Shown here piece after piece: positions 47,729 to 59,125 of a stretch of 64,000 bases of DNA (the first letter of the stretch is position 1; every line of letters begins with the position of its first letter). The stretch is from Alnus glutinosa (taxonomy: Eukaryota; Streptophyta; Magnoliopsida; Fagales; Betulaceae). A program made the translations under genes and the position numbers. The DNA is taken from NCBI RefSeq assembly GCF_958979055.1, contig NC_084894.1:6445501-6509500 (forward strand), written 5' to 3'. Under the pieces are notes generated by a model that was not told the DNA's origin, did no database searches, and saw only the letters and a program-made list of their open reading frames with translations.

Positions 47729-49819
47729 TGGTAGATTTTGTTGGGATGTTTTGCATTTTTTTTTTTTTATTTATTTATTTATTTATTTTTTCAGCTTTTT
47801 TATTTTGTGAGTTGCTGTCTACTCCCGGCTCTTAGACGATTTGATCTTACCGTGGAGACTTAGGTTCGCTTTGATCTGTGCTTATTTTGCTTTTGCAACC
47901 GTCTTGTGCAGCCCCTTTAGAGAATCGAGTCATTTGTTTAACCCATTTCTTATTTTTTGTAATTATTTTCATACTATTTTAATTTGTTTTGGGTTTGTTG
48001 TTGAAAAGTTCACCCCATTTTCGTTTTTAGAATCATCTACTCATTCTATTCGGTTCAAGAGTAAGAAGTATCCTCTCATGTAATCCTTTGCTTATTCAAT
48101 TAGAAACAAAAAAAAAAAAAAGAAGGGAAAAATACTAATCTTATTAATATTTCCTTAGATAATGTTCTACATGCCAAAGCTAAGATTTGGTGCAAGTTGT
48201 AAATAAATTGCAAACCCTTAATTTTCTACACAAAAGGTATTAAATTGAAGAGGGTAGATCTTTTGAACTAGGATCTTCTATACTTTCAAAGAAAATGTAG
48301 ATTCTCAAATTATGCAATTTAAGCTGTTTTAGATATTGAAACGCTTAAAAAATGCTAGATATTAAAAATGTAATTTTAAATCACGAAATGTTTAATTCCT
48401 ACGAAACTTGTGTGTGAATAGTAGAGTAATTTTATTAATCATCCCCAATCCCCCAAAAGCTTATGTGGCAGGATTTCTCCAACAAAAAATAATAATTTTT
48501 ATGCACAAAATGCTATGGAAAACCACGCCACATAAGTTTTAGGAATATGAGGGAGGGATGGGGGCAATGTATAGCATTACTTGCAAATAGTATGACCTTG
48601 TGATACTTAGATCTTTATTGTTACATGTTATACCAAAAATTCCCTCCAATTCCATTATGACATAAATTTACGTTGTTCAAACCTCACAAATGTTGTAACG
48701 AACCAAGAAAAAATGCTAGTTATATCTGTGTTATCACCCAAAATGATTAATTAATTTGAAACTTTTTTAGAATTATTTATAAAGCTCAATTACATAGTAA
48801 ATAATCAATGTAGAATTTATTAGCCATGAGCATCTCTTATAAATCACTAGATGACTCTAATACCATTTGTAATGACCCAAAGAAAAGCGCTAACCAGATC
48901 TACGCAATCACCTCAAAAGAACTAGTCAATTTGAAACTTCCTAGAATTCTTTATAAAGCTCAGTTTCACTTAGTAACTAAGTAATGCGAGACTTAATACT
49001 CATGACTATCTTTATAAATCACCTACTCTATATGAGCTATTTCTCAATTTCCCAATATGAGACATTGGTGTTACAAATATTTTCTTTAATTTTATGAATC
49101 ATTCAAGCACTAAAAAGGTGCAAATATCAACACCAGTGCCTCCAACTAACCCAATATCCGATCTACCATTCTTACTAGAAAATCACTTGAGTCAGACAAC
49201 ATAAGCTATATGAGACAACATTTCTTTTGGGAGTTTTAGGAGGGCGTTCGGTTCACGGAATGACTATTATACTAAAAGAAAAGAATAATTATTCCTAAGA
49301 CAAGAAGACAGTAAAATGGATTAGCTATTCATCCTAAATTTGGTGACAAATCTCACTAGAATTAAATCATACATTTGACTTCTAATTGAGTATAAAATTA
49401 AATTTAAGATTTTATTTTTATTTTATTTTTAAATAAACGCGTGCATACACGCATAGAAAAAAAAATTATATATATATATATTTCTTATTTAAGTAAGTTA
49501 GACACAAAAAAAAAAAAAAAAAAAAAAAAAAACGTGCCCCCTGGTTATGATTATCATTATAATATATATATATATTTCCTGCACTTTCATAACCTACGGC
49601 TAAAAGCGAAATCCCCACGCAATAAACCACCGACCGTGCAAGAGCTAGAGTATTCCAGAATTCAATTCAACACGATTGAACGGTGCTATACGTAACACTT
49701 GGCCGCCACTGCTAAAATACCGATTACCGAACCAGCAAACCTTAATGTCAGAAACCGACAAAGTAAAGACACCCATAAAATAACCATTTCCTTGTCCCTT
49801 CAAAATTTACTTCGCATCA
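47729..49819. other. Shared upstream DNA of the divergent Dpb4-type/PEF pair
   Basis: No gene is seen. 48660-49080 contains two partly repeated texts (AGAATT(A/C)TTTATAAAGCTCA at 48768 and 48941, CTTATAAATCACTAGATGA and CTTTATAAATCACCTAC-like words). 49500-49532 is a long A-run. 49555-49575 is TATATA-rich. The PEF-type leader probably lies in 49620-49819. Confidence 0.4.
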
Positions 49820-52104
49820 ATGTCGTTCTTCGACAGGTTCAAAACTCAGTCGCATGCTCCTTACGGGCAAGTCGGGTCATATGGGCAGTCCGAGTTTCCA
49901 CCGGGGACGCACCCGGATGTGATACGGAGCTTTCAGATGGTGGATAGGGATAGGAGCGGTTTTATTGACGAGAATGAGTTGCAGCAAGCTCTTTCTTCCA
50001 CGTACCAGAGGTTTTGTCTCAGGACTATCCGCCTCCTCATGTTTCTCTTCAAGAATCCCCGTGACCCACTAAGAATTGGTGGGTTTTTCTTCACTTTCGT
50101 TGTTGTTTCAATTGTCTTGGACATGATTAGAAATTATAGAGAATGAAAGGACTAATTTTTTGCAGCTTTTGATGATTATCTTCATTTCTTTTGCTGGGTT
50201 TTGTTTTCAACACTGATCTTGGTATGAGCATAAATTAATCATGTTTGTTTGATTTCTTTTTGAATTATATGGCAATTGAAAAACTAAGGTGAAGTTCGTA
50301 TGAACTAAATATAAATCTAACTCTACATATTTCGCACGTGTAAAAGTGTTTTTGTCTTGTACTTGCTTGGCTTTATCAAATTGGATTTCCCTTTGGTTTT
50401 CTTTGACCAGCTAAAAGTGGCTGTCTGCTTTTCCATTCTGTTCGCTTTTAAATTACCTTCAATTTGTTGGAACCGTTGCAATTTTGTGATGTGGGGGCAC
50501 ATATGCTGTTACAGGGCCCAAAGAATTTGCTGCATTATGGAGTTGTCTTGGTCAATGGCGGGTGAGTAATCTTAACATCTTATTTATATAGCAGTTTCAG
50601 ACAAATTTATATTGCACTTTTAGCCATCTCTCTTTTCCTGCTTGCTTTTTGACAATGCTAAAAGATGTGGAAAGCAAATCAATTTCTTTACACTTAATGT
50701 TTTGGGAATGGATTCTCCCAGCTCATGTAATGGATTGCTACAATAATATAGCATAAATAGTTGGTACTAGATTATAATAATTCACCTATAAAATAATAAA
50801 AGTTGGTCATCTATAAGATGTGGACAGTCAAGCAAATCAATTTCGTAATGTGATATGGAGAATCCATAAAAGTAACGAAATTGATTTGCTTGACTGTCCA
50901 CATCTTATAGATGACCACTACACATTCTTGAAATTTTCTTTGCATTGAGCATCTAATTGGCTTGTTCCAGGGGGATTATTATCATGAGCTTATGCTATAT
51001 TACTGTGGTAATGCATCACATTACTAGATTCACCATCCAGCTAATGTGATGCATTACTACAGTAATATAGCATAAGCTCATGATAATAATACCCCTGGAA
51101 CAAGCCAATTAGATGCTCAATGCAAAGAAAATTTCAAGAATGTGTAGTGAATCAACAGAACAGTAGTAATTAAGAAACACCCTGATGAGAAATTGAGTAT
51201 GGCGCTGCCGATTAAGTAGCCAGAATGCATTGTCAAACCAATTGCTTTTGACTGTTTACTTCAAGTGTTTCTGATCTTATGAAATTCAACACGTCTATCG
51301 TTACTCGGTGCTTGTTGAATTTAATTGATGTACTCGCTGTGGCAGGCCATATTTGAGAGATATGATAAAGATAGGAGTGGCAAAATTGACTTGTTTGAGC
51401 TGAGGGATGCTCTCTATGGTATTGGCTTCGCTGTCCCGGCTTCTGTTCTCCAAATTCTGATTTCCAAGTATGACAATGGAAGTGGAGGGAAGGTGGAACT
51501 TAATTTTGACTGCTTTGTTGAGTAAGGCTTCTAACTAGGATGCTGTATCTCATGCATTATTATCATTTTTGTGATTATTTTGTGTTGAATTTGCTATTTG
51601 CTTGTATTTCTGATGATATGTTTGTTGGATGTGCAGATGTGGGATGATTGTGAAGGTGAGACTGTAAACTCCTTTTGAGGCCTAAACTCTTTTGCTACTC
51701 TTTATCTCTTCACTTCCTCATGTTACTTTTCCTTTCAAATTGAATTTATTGGAAGAAATACAATCTAAACTAGAAGTGCTCAACATTGTTGGATGATTAT
51801 AGGATTAAAATATACCATCTAGTATTACTCTTCTCAATATATTCTGAACTCGATCACCAAAAAAGTAATTTTCTTTCTGTCATTAATTACATATCAATCT
51901 TGTACCAATCAGTCGGCAACATCACATTCATGCTTCTTCCTCAATATTTCATGTTAATCCATCTTATGTGTGCTTATGTACCCGTGATTTCAGGGCTTGA
52001 CGGAAAAATTTAAAGAGAAGGATACAAAGTTTACTGGTTCAGCAACGCTTTCTTATGACACATTCATGACTATGGTCATTCCTTTTCTTGTAACTTATGA
52101 TTGA
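49820..52104 (+). CDS. CML48: Penta-EF-hand calcium-binding protein, CML48-type
   Basis: PEF-family Ca2+ sensor related to animal sorcin/ALG-2. In plants the class is annotated CML48-50, with Ca2+-dependent membrane or protein binding expected. Exons: 49820-50078, 50515-50561, 51346-51521, 51637-51655, 51994-52104, giving 203 aa. A short Gly/Tyr/Pro N-terminus (SHAPYGQVGSYGQSEFPPG) replaces the long one of CML49/50. EF1 is canonical, loop Asp42-Glu53 (DRDRSGFIDENE). EF2 (about 70-98) is degenerate. EF3 is canonical, Asp109-Glu120 (DKDRSGKIDLFE). EF4 (about 145-156, DNGSGGKVELNF) lacks the terminal Glu. EF5 is degenerate and probably a dimer interface. All junctions are GT-AG and in frame, including a 19-bp exon. 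The nearest Arabidopsis relative is likely At2g27480. Intron 2 has the hairpins described separately. Confidence 0.92.
50804..50917. repeat. Perfect 41-bp-arm hairpin in CML48-like intron 2
   Basis: The left arm is 50805-50845 (begins GGTCATCTATAAGATGTGG). The right arm is 50876-50916 (ends CACATCTTATAGATGACC). The arms are exact reverse complements over 41 bp and extend one base each side. The loop is about 30 nt. The right arm abuts, and shares one base with, the next hairpin. Confidence 0.95.
50916..51149. repeat. Near-perfect 108-bp-arm hairpin in CML48-like intron 2
   Basis: The left arm is 50916-51023 (begins CACTACACATTCTTGAAATT). The right arm is 51042-51149 (ends CAAGAATGTGTAGTG). 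I count two mismatches in 108 positions and an 18-nt loop. A decayed third copy of the inner arm lies at 50718-50760 (CCAGCTCATGTAATGGATTG against CCAGCTAATGTGATGCATTA at 51037). The CACTAC...GTAGTG termini recall CACTA transposons, but the flanking trinucleotides (GAC, AAT) do not match. It lies in the sense transcript of the PEF-type gene and is predicted to fold as one long duplex. It could be an inverted-repeat MITE or a young small-RNA hairpin locus. Confidence 0.95.
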
Positions 52105-52399
52105 TTTGATGTGAATTTATTATTTGATTTAGGTGAGAACTTATAAATTAAAAATTAGTTTTGATGAGCGTTTCTATGTACATTGATCTCTTTTTAATTT
52201 AATTTAATTTTTTTTTTTTTTGAGAAGCCAATTTAAAGAAAGTCAAACACAGCCAAACAATGGGAAAAAAAAAAAAAAAATTCCGTAGAATTGGTGGGCT
52301 GAGCATCCACAGAAAAGTTTGGAGACGGCCTATTTTGAGGAATAGTGAGCATACAATTTTACGCTTTAGTTGACTTTTCAAAAAAAAAAAAAGCATAAA
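52105..52399. other. 3' flank of the PEF-type gene
   Basis: Likely 3' UTR, then T- and A-runs (52208-52221, 52265-52280, 52380-52392). There is no gene. Confidence 0.4.
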
Positions 52400-53233
52400 G
52401 AGTAGCAATAGAGTAAATGACGCTAGGATGAAAACTTGTGAATCTCCTCAAAGTTAGTATTCTTAGCAGTTTCACTAAAATAACTAAAAAACATTAAAAA
52501 ATACACCACAGCAGCCTCACTCCTATAATCAAAAAGTTTTGGTAAGTGATTAGTATTCACTAACAATAAAGTGGGCATTGTTCACTCACCAAATCAATAA
52601 AATATTATTAAATTTTTTTTTTTATTTTCCATTTTTTTTGTTTAAAAAAATTCTTTCTCATGCATCCCACACAACCTTCCTTTTGAAAAATATTATTTAA
52701 ATGAAATAGTGATAGTTGATAGCTAAAATGGTGAGGTCGCTGGGAGTGCTTTAAAAAAATGGATGGCTAAAATAGAAAAGAAAATGATTTTTTGCTATTT
52801 TGGTTAATAAAATTTAATGAGGCTACTAAGAATGCTTTAAACTTTTGCAAGCGGAGAGAAGAAGCCAGTAATGGTTACTAAAAGCGTTGTTAAAGCCTCA
52901 CCAGTGTTGAGGTCACTGGGGACTATATTGAGAAGAAACCACAAATTAAGCTTGTACAAGTTGTTATAGTTAGCGATTATTGACTTTAACCACTAATTGC
53001 AATCGCTTAAGGCAGTTATTGGATTTTAACAACTGCAATAGCTCCGCTTAAGCGATTAACAGTTATTAAAACATATAACCGGCTGTTGATAATCACTCTT
53101 GATATTTGGGCTTATTAGTGGTGTTTTTGGACATTGGTTGGGCCTCTCTTTTGAACTAATTTCAAATCATTTAATTTTTTTTTTTTTTTTAAAAAAAAAA
53201 CAATAATAACGTTGCGCATTACTGCATGTCTGC

Positions 53234-53270
<37 letters not shown>

Positions 53271-53290
53271 AAGGCATAAAAATATTGAAG
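52400..53290. repeat. Repeat family copy A (pair with 56291-57125)
   Basis: It shares with copy B the ordered words GAGTAGCAATAG, GCTAGGATG, CTTGTGAATCTCCTC, GCATTGTTC, CAAATCAATAAAATATTATT, AATGCTTTAAACTT, CACAAATTAAGCTTGTACAA and GCATTACTGCA. Both copies run in the same direction about 3.9 kb apart. A block of CGCTTAAG/AACCGC-type subterminal motifs (52990-53090) is typical of non-autonomous hAT elements. A (TA)n microsatellite is at 53234-53267. No coding domain is present. Confidence 0.8.
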
Positions 53291-53609
53291 GAATATGAGC
53301 ATATCCATATACAAAGAAAACTAGAACGAAAGGTAAAAAAAGTATGTATATCCATAAACGAAAACTAAAACAAAAATTGAAAGCATTTTTATGTTATGTT
53401 TTTTTATATTAAATATATAATATAAATATTTATAGTATTTATATATAAATGTAGATAGTTAGTGGCTATTAATCACCTGTTCTTACTCCTAACATTGTTT
53501 AACGGTCTTGATCTAAACGATTAGCGGCTACGAAGGTAGCAATTATAATCTCCCTGTTTGTACATGCCTATGGCACAAACGTCAATATTAAATTGAATTT
53601 GAAGGCGTT

Positions 53610-53830
53610 TGAAGGAAGGGGGATCCATTTGTGAGCATAGGGGGAACAGGTCTTAGACTTTCAAATTGCATGATGTTCCAAGGAGATCTCTATAATGTTC
53701 TGGCTAGGGAGATAGCTTTTGGGGTTGAACCTTTTTTATGGGCTTTGTTGCGATTAAGCCATAGCATATCACAAGCCACAGAGGCAAAAACTTGAAAAAT
53801 GTGAACCTTTTGTATGGGGATTTTGAGGAG
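53610..53830 (-). mobile_element. LINE linker fragment, antisense
   Basis: On the minus strand a frame reads VFASVACDMLWLNRNKAHKK then GSTPKAISLARTL before a stop. This resembles the segment between the zinc-binding and RNase H domains of plant LINE/RVT_3 proteins (the A(L)ACDxIWxxRNKxxH consensus). Only about 70 codons are recognisable. Confidence 0.5.
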
Positions 53831-53954
53831 CTTCTCTGGAGCCGGAATTAAGGAGATTCATTCCATCAGGTTGGAAATCCCTAGAGCCACAACTCACAAG
53901 GATTCTCTCCATACCAAACATGCAAATATTTGAGTAAGAGACAACTGTTTCACA

Positions 53955-54795
53955 AGCCACATTAAATGCGGTTATTATTTGTTACGCATATTAGATATCG
54001 ACTCTATTTTAGTCTTTTAGATATTTATTAAGGCTTATTTTAAACGATTTTGAAAATAATTTAGATTAATTTTTAGTATTTTAGGCTTGTTTTAATTTTT
54101 TTTAAGCCATAATAATTTAAAAATATATTGAATTCACATTACTTTTCCATTTTCGTCCAAGTTTTACATGAGAAAACAATATAACCAATCAAATAAATGT
54201 AAATATAACATATACTTAATACAAAATGACTTTGTTTTTGTAAATTTATTATATATAAAAAGTATGCAAATGCAATTAATAAACAACATCCGCATATGAT
54301 GATAGTGATTTTGCTAATCGCATACACATCCGCATGTGCGGATAGCAGATGTGAGTGGTTAATATCGGCTCGCATATACACCTTTAATTATACCTTTCCA
54401 AAGTTAGGAGAAGCAAAGGAGAGAGAACCAGGGAAACGGGAGATAGAGAGAAGGGCAGATTGGGAAAAGAGGAAACATGGCGGAAGTTAGGGGCTACTTG
54501 GCACTGTTGGTGGCCGCCAGCCGTCCACGGCAGTCGTTTGTGGCTGTCGTTCAGTGGGAGTGGCCATGAGGGAGATGGAGGAAAATGGGAGAGGTAGGGA
54601 GGAAAAAGAGGGGCAATGTGCTGCCACCGCCACCCTGTGGTGGTCGCCAACCGTCCGACCGCCTATTAACTGCCTTACCGACTTAACCGACCGCTTATTA
54701 ACCGCTTAACCGAAATAAATTCACCGTCTACATTCCGACAAAAGTCGGTTAACCGACTTAACCGCCTATCGAACCGACGCCCACCCCTATTTATG
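53955..54795. mobile_element. hAT-type non-autonomous element remnant
   Basis: The segment contains GCGGTTATTATTTGTTACGC at 53968 and GCATGTGCGGATAGCAG at 54333. It has a cluster of GGTTAACCG / CCGCTTAACCG motifs at 54660-54775 and ends CGACGCCCACCCCTA at 54775-54790, the reverse of a TAGGGGTGGGC hAT terminus. A GC-rich segment at 54400-54650 has open frames but no known domain. The left terminus was not found. Confidence 0.5.
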
Positions 54796-55541
54796 GGCGG
54801 AATGGATTTAGGTTGTTGGGGTTAGATGCGACTATTGAAGTAGTTGAGTTGTGTTTTTTTTTTTTTTTGGGGGGGGGGGGGGGGGGGGAGGGAGGGAATG
54901 GTTATTTATAAGATAAGGGATGATATTTTTCATTCTTGATTTGAATGAAAGAGAGAATGAAACATCTTAAAGAAAAATAAATAAAAACCGAAAAAAGGGC
55001 TTGGATCCCAACAATAGACTTAAAACGAACACAACAATGCAGAAATATAAACAAATAGTAGAAAATGAGACAAACAAGTGTTTTGATCATCTTAATATGA
55101 CCTCATCAAGCAATAAGAAAAGCAAAAGATGCACAAATTAAGATAAACTTATCTGAACTCCCACTTGAAAACAATAACTACTGAAAGGAGATTAAAGTGG
55201 TAGAAGTACTGTTAGAGCTCGATGTAGGGACTATAGAAGAGAGATGCACCAACACAAATCCAAGAGCAAAAGTCTCTGGAGGAAGATCAAACCACTGAAA
55301 AGCTGAGAGGGAGACAGTAACCCCAACACAAGAACAACAACAAATAACAAAGATAAATGCAAATCACTCGAAAAAGAAAATAACAACAAACAAACCTACT
55401 AAGCAACAACTTCAACAGAGGGCTAGGCAGACAATGGCTGGCAGGATAAAAAAAAGTGAAAAGGCTTCTCTTGTTTGATGTTGTGAGATTTGTTGATTAA
55501 GGAATTAGGAAGATTGTAGCAGGAAGGGATTGGGTTTCGAT

Positions 55542-55585
<44 letters not shown>

Positions 55586-56089
55586 ATTAGGTTTGATTGA
55601 GGTTTAGATAGTCGATAAATGGAAGTTAGGTGTCTTAGGATAAATATTTAAAGTCTCAATCCATAATACAACCCCATTGGTTACGCATGTTGTCAATGAC
55701 AAAATTGCTTACACATGTAATTAATTATCGGAATGCTATTTAATATACTGTTAAATGACTGTCATACAACTTGATAACATGATAGTGAAAATCGACTCTT
55801 AAATTAAAGACTGATTTTTATTGTCATGTCATCTCAATTATATAATATTCATATAACAGTCTATTAAATAACAATTACTCCTCACAAAACATTAATTTTG
55901 GCTTTGTCATCCTTGAGTGAGTATCTCTCTCACTACGACTTTTCAATCAATCTTTATATTATTGTTGGAAAAAGAAACACCTTCTCGTGTACGCATTTGT
56001 TTAAATGGGAGAAGAATACAAGAATAGACAAATGCATTAAGAAGATCCACTAAGAATAATCCAAATCATAATATAGAATAAAAATACAT

Positions 56090-56131
<42 letters not shown>

Positions 56132-56290
56132 CTGCTAAGAGTTTCTCCCCCCCATACAACAAAACACAGACTACTAGAAATCTATGAACTGCCCTATGAA
56201 ATATGCACAAAAATCTCCCTAGCTCACTGATTGATATAATTTTTAATTTTTAATTTTTAATTTTTTTTCTGAAGTATTCCTTGTTACTGC
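54796..56290. other. Unassigned DNA with microsatellites and homopolymer runs
   Basis: It contains a T-run followed by a G-run of about 20 (54854-54888), (TA)n at 55544-55580 and (GA)n at 56092-56128. 54940-55480 is purine-rich and could be an antisense retroelement 3' part, but no domain is visible. No gene is supported. Confidence 0.4.
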
Positions 56291-57125
56291 TCGAGTAGCA
56301 ATAGTGTCAATAATGCTAGGATGTCAACTTGTGAATCTCCTCTAAGATAGCATTTTTAGCAGTCTCACCAAAATAGTTAAAAAACACACAAAAATACACC
56401 ATAGTAGCCTTACTACTATAATAGTGAGCATTGTTCCATTGTTCATTCATCAAATCAATAAAATATTATTAAAATTTTCTCTATTTTTGTTTTATTTCTC
56501 TCTCGTGCATCACACACAATATTACTAAAAAGATTATTTAAATGAAATAGTGATAGTAGTTGATAGCAAAAATGGTGAGGTTGTTGTGGGTGTTTTAAAA
56601 AAGTAGATGGCTAAAACAAAGAGAAACAATTTTTGGCTATTTTGGCTAGTAAAATTTGATGAGGTTACTAAGAATGCTTTAAACTTCTGCAAGTGGAGAG
56701 AAGAAACTAGAATGGATACTAAAAGCGTTGTTAAAGCCTCACCAGTGTTGGGGTCACTAGGGACTATATTGAGAAGGAACCACAAATTAAGCTTGTACAA
56801 GCTGTTATAATTAGTGGTTGTTGGCTCTAATCGCAATCACTTAAAGCGGTTATTGAATTTTAACAACCGCAACAGTTCACTTAAGTGATTAGTAGTTATT
56901 AAAATATATAATTGGCGGTTGAGAACCGCTTTTGATATTTGGGCTTATTGACGGTGTTTTGGGCCTTTATTGAGCCTCTCTTTTGAACTAGTTTTAAAGA
57001 ATTTTATTTATTTTTTTTAAAAATAATAATAACAACAACGTTGTGCATTACTGCACGGCTGCATTATATATTAAAAAAACAAAAAAGAAGAAGAGGAAGA
57101 TGAAAGAAGAGGCATACAAAAATTA
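56291..57125. repeat. Repeat family copy B (pair with 52400-53290)
   Basis: Same orientation and word order as copy A, with many point differences and small deletions, so the two are old relatives or one is a duplicated copy. Neither shows TG...CA ends or a primer-binding site, which argues against an LTR pair. An open frame here (56607-56810) is AT-rich and has no domain. Confidence 0.8.
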
Positions 57126-57195
57126 TTTTGAAATGTAAAAGTTTCCTAAAGATATATATGGACCACAAGAGTTGGATTTGGAAGTCTATTAAAAT

Positions 57196-57687
57196 GGTGC
57201 GTTTGGGTATCGAATATTTCGAATATGAATAATATTCAGAATCTGATCACGGATTTCAAGGCAATGAAAATGTGTTTGGATGTTAAATATAATTTAGATT
57301 CTTTTGAATATGTGTTTGGGTGTTGAATTTGGAAGATTGGAAAAAAGTGTTTTATAATAGTATAAAGTGATTGGAAATGATTGGATTGTATGAAAAGTTG
57401 TGTATAATGATTGGTATGGTAAAAAATAATAATAAAAAATATATGATGGGTTTTAAAAAAGTGTTTTATAATAGTATAAAATGATTGAAAATGATTGGAT
57501 TGTATGAAAAGTTGTGTATAATGATTGGTATGGTAAAAAATAATTAAAAAAAATATATGATGGGTTTATTCAAACTATTCAAACTTTATTCAAGTGACCC
57601 ATGGGTTTTATTCAACTTGGATCCGGGTATGAGTTTTTAAAAAAAAACCCGGTTCGAATATTGAATATCACTACGAACCAAACGCAC
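57196..57687. mobile_element. MITE with GTGCGTTTGG termini and internal 114-bp duplication
   Basis: The left end GGTGCGTTTGGGTATCGAAT is matched by the right end ACGAACCAAACGCAC. Inside, AAAAAAGTGTTTTATAATAG occurs at 57341 and 57455 and the following TGATTGGATTGTATGAAAAG is also doubled, giving a 114-bp tandem repeat. GAATATT/AATATTC words lie near both ends. There is no coding capacity. Confidence 0.75.
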
Positions 57688-57930
57688 TAGACATCCATTG
57701 TTTGCTAACCTCTTTTTAGAGTTGGTCAGCCGCCAATGTTTACAAAATTACAAGAGTGAGAATTTTCACACTCCCAATTTAATTAGATGAACGGCGTTAA
57801 TCAAATTTTCTGGTAGCATTCAATTTTTTATTTTTCCTTTATAATTAGATGTTTCTCTTGACAGAGAGAAGGATCCTCCCTTGTGATCATCTTTTGTTTG
57901 TTTTTTCTGTTTTGTTTCTTTGACTATCTC

Positions 57931-57978
<48 letters not shown>

Positions 57979-58384
57979 GTTTTGATATTGATTTTTTTTT
58001 TCTTCTAATTTTCTAATTAATTTTTTGATATTGATTTAAAGTCAACTGTCTACACTTTTTTTTTTCTTTCTAAGCGCAAGTTGATGATATATATATATAA
58101 CAAAACGAATCTTAATTTGTTCACTTATTATGTCATGACTCATGCATGTCATGTGCAACGCATACAGAAATTGCAAACTAGAAATGTTAGAAATGCTAGT
58201 AGGCAAGATCAACGCAACTAGTTTTAGAATTTTGACAATGATCATCCACCAATTCAGTAATGATAGAAATTACTCTTTTATTTTATAATTATTTCACTCT
58301 TTTGAAGTGATTCTGTCAAACAGTTTTTAAATCTTTATTTTTTTTTAATAAATATTGATCTAAAGCCTTTTTTCTTTTAACAAA
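57688..58384. other. Unassigned AT-rich DNA
   Basis: It contains a (TA)n microsatellite at 57936-57974, T-runs at about 57990 and 58055, and no recognisable gene or repeat boundary. Confidence 0.4.
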
Positions 58385-58660
58385 AGATTTGAGTATTTGC
58401 CACATAATGAGCACAGAAGTTTACACTTCGGTTAACATGATTAGCCAACCAAGTAGATGAAGAATGAATCATGGATATAGTCTCAAAGATGATAGGAACA
58501 ATACGCCAGTCTTATGTATGATCCGGTTTCTGAAGAGCCAAAGTTACAGTAAGAGAATCACCTTCTAATATAAAAGAAGAGAACTGTAAAAATAAGGCCA
58601 AACGAACGGCCAAAAGAGTAGCAGAAGCTTCCCCATAAACAGCTGTGCAAGGAGGACTGA
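58385..58660 (-). pseudogene. LINE RNase H-like (RVT_3) domain fragment
   Basis: On the minus strand a single frame reads AVYGEASATLLAVRLALF, FILEGDSLTVTLALQKPD, an in-frame TAA, then DWRIVPIIFETISMI and WLANHVNRSVNFCAHYVA. This is the RNase H-like domain found at the C-terminus of many plant LINE ORF2 proteins, with the E-A-x-A and E-G-D-S motifs intact. The in-frame stop and lack of upstream RT make it a dead fragment. Confidence 0.85.
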
Positions 58661-58876
58661 TAAGAGATGACGTGTGTAGATAACGTGTATAGCACTAATA
58701 CTATAACACTTATCTTGCAAATATATATTATATTTATATGAGCTCAATTTAATTTGTGTACCTAATACGCGTTAATACCAAAAAAAAAAAAAAAAAATTT
58801 ATTTTATAGGTTGTTAATTTAGATTGAGTTATGGATGATATTTTCTAGTCTCTAATTATCAAGAAAATTATTTTCA

Positions 58877-58975
58877 AGGGGTAGCTCAATCGGTTGAGGA
58901 CTATGCCTCATGAAGCGAAGCGAAGGTCACTAGTTCGAATTCTCCTTCCCTCTTTTGTGTGAACATGCAAAATAT
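58877..58975 (+). mobile_element. tRNA-derived SINE-like sequence
   Basis: A-box-like TAGCTCAATCGG (58882-58893) and B-box-like TAGTTCGAATTC (58931-58942) are about 40 bp apart, as in a Pol III tRNA-type promoter. The sequence does not fold as a normal tRNA cloverleaf and continues into TCCCTCTTTTGTGTGAACAT. I recall the CCTCATGAAGCG...GGTCACTAGTTCGAA text as a repeated family in eudicots. Flanking TCAAGAAAATTATTT at 58858 and 58980 may be a target duplication of about 15 bp. Confidence 0.65.
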
Positions 58976-59011
58976 ATATATCAAGAAAATTATTTAATAT
59001 ATACTTTGACA

Positions 59012-59125
59012 TTTTCTACGCTTTTGCTTTATTTAATAAATTAGTTTGTTTCCACGAAATTGGGCTTTGATTTTTTCTACGCTTTTGCTTTATTTAATAA
59101 ATTAGTTTGTTTCCACGAAATTGCC
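59012..59125. repeat. 61-bp tandem duplication
   Basis: TTTTCTACGCTTTTGCTTTA starts at 59012 and 59073, each followed by AATAAATTAGTTTGTTTCC and ACGAAATTG. The two copies are identical across about 50 bp, so the duplication is recent. Confidence 0.9.

Noticed and set aside
50916..51149. Calling the large hairpin a CACTA transposon
   Set aside because: The termini read CACTAC/GTAGTG, but the 3-bp flanks differ (GAC and AAT), and the arms are a full-length foldback rather than short CACTA-type terminal repeats.
58877..58950. A functional tRNA gene
   Set aside because: A- and B-box-like words are present, but no acceptor stem or anticodon arm can be folded. A SINE-type derivative fits better.
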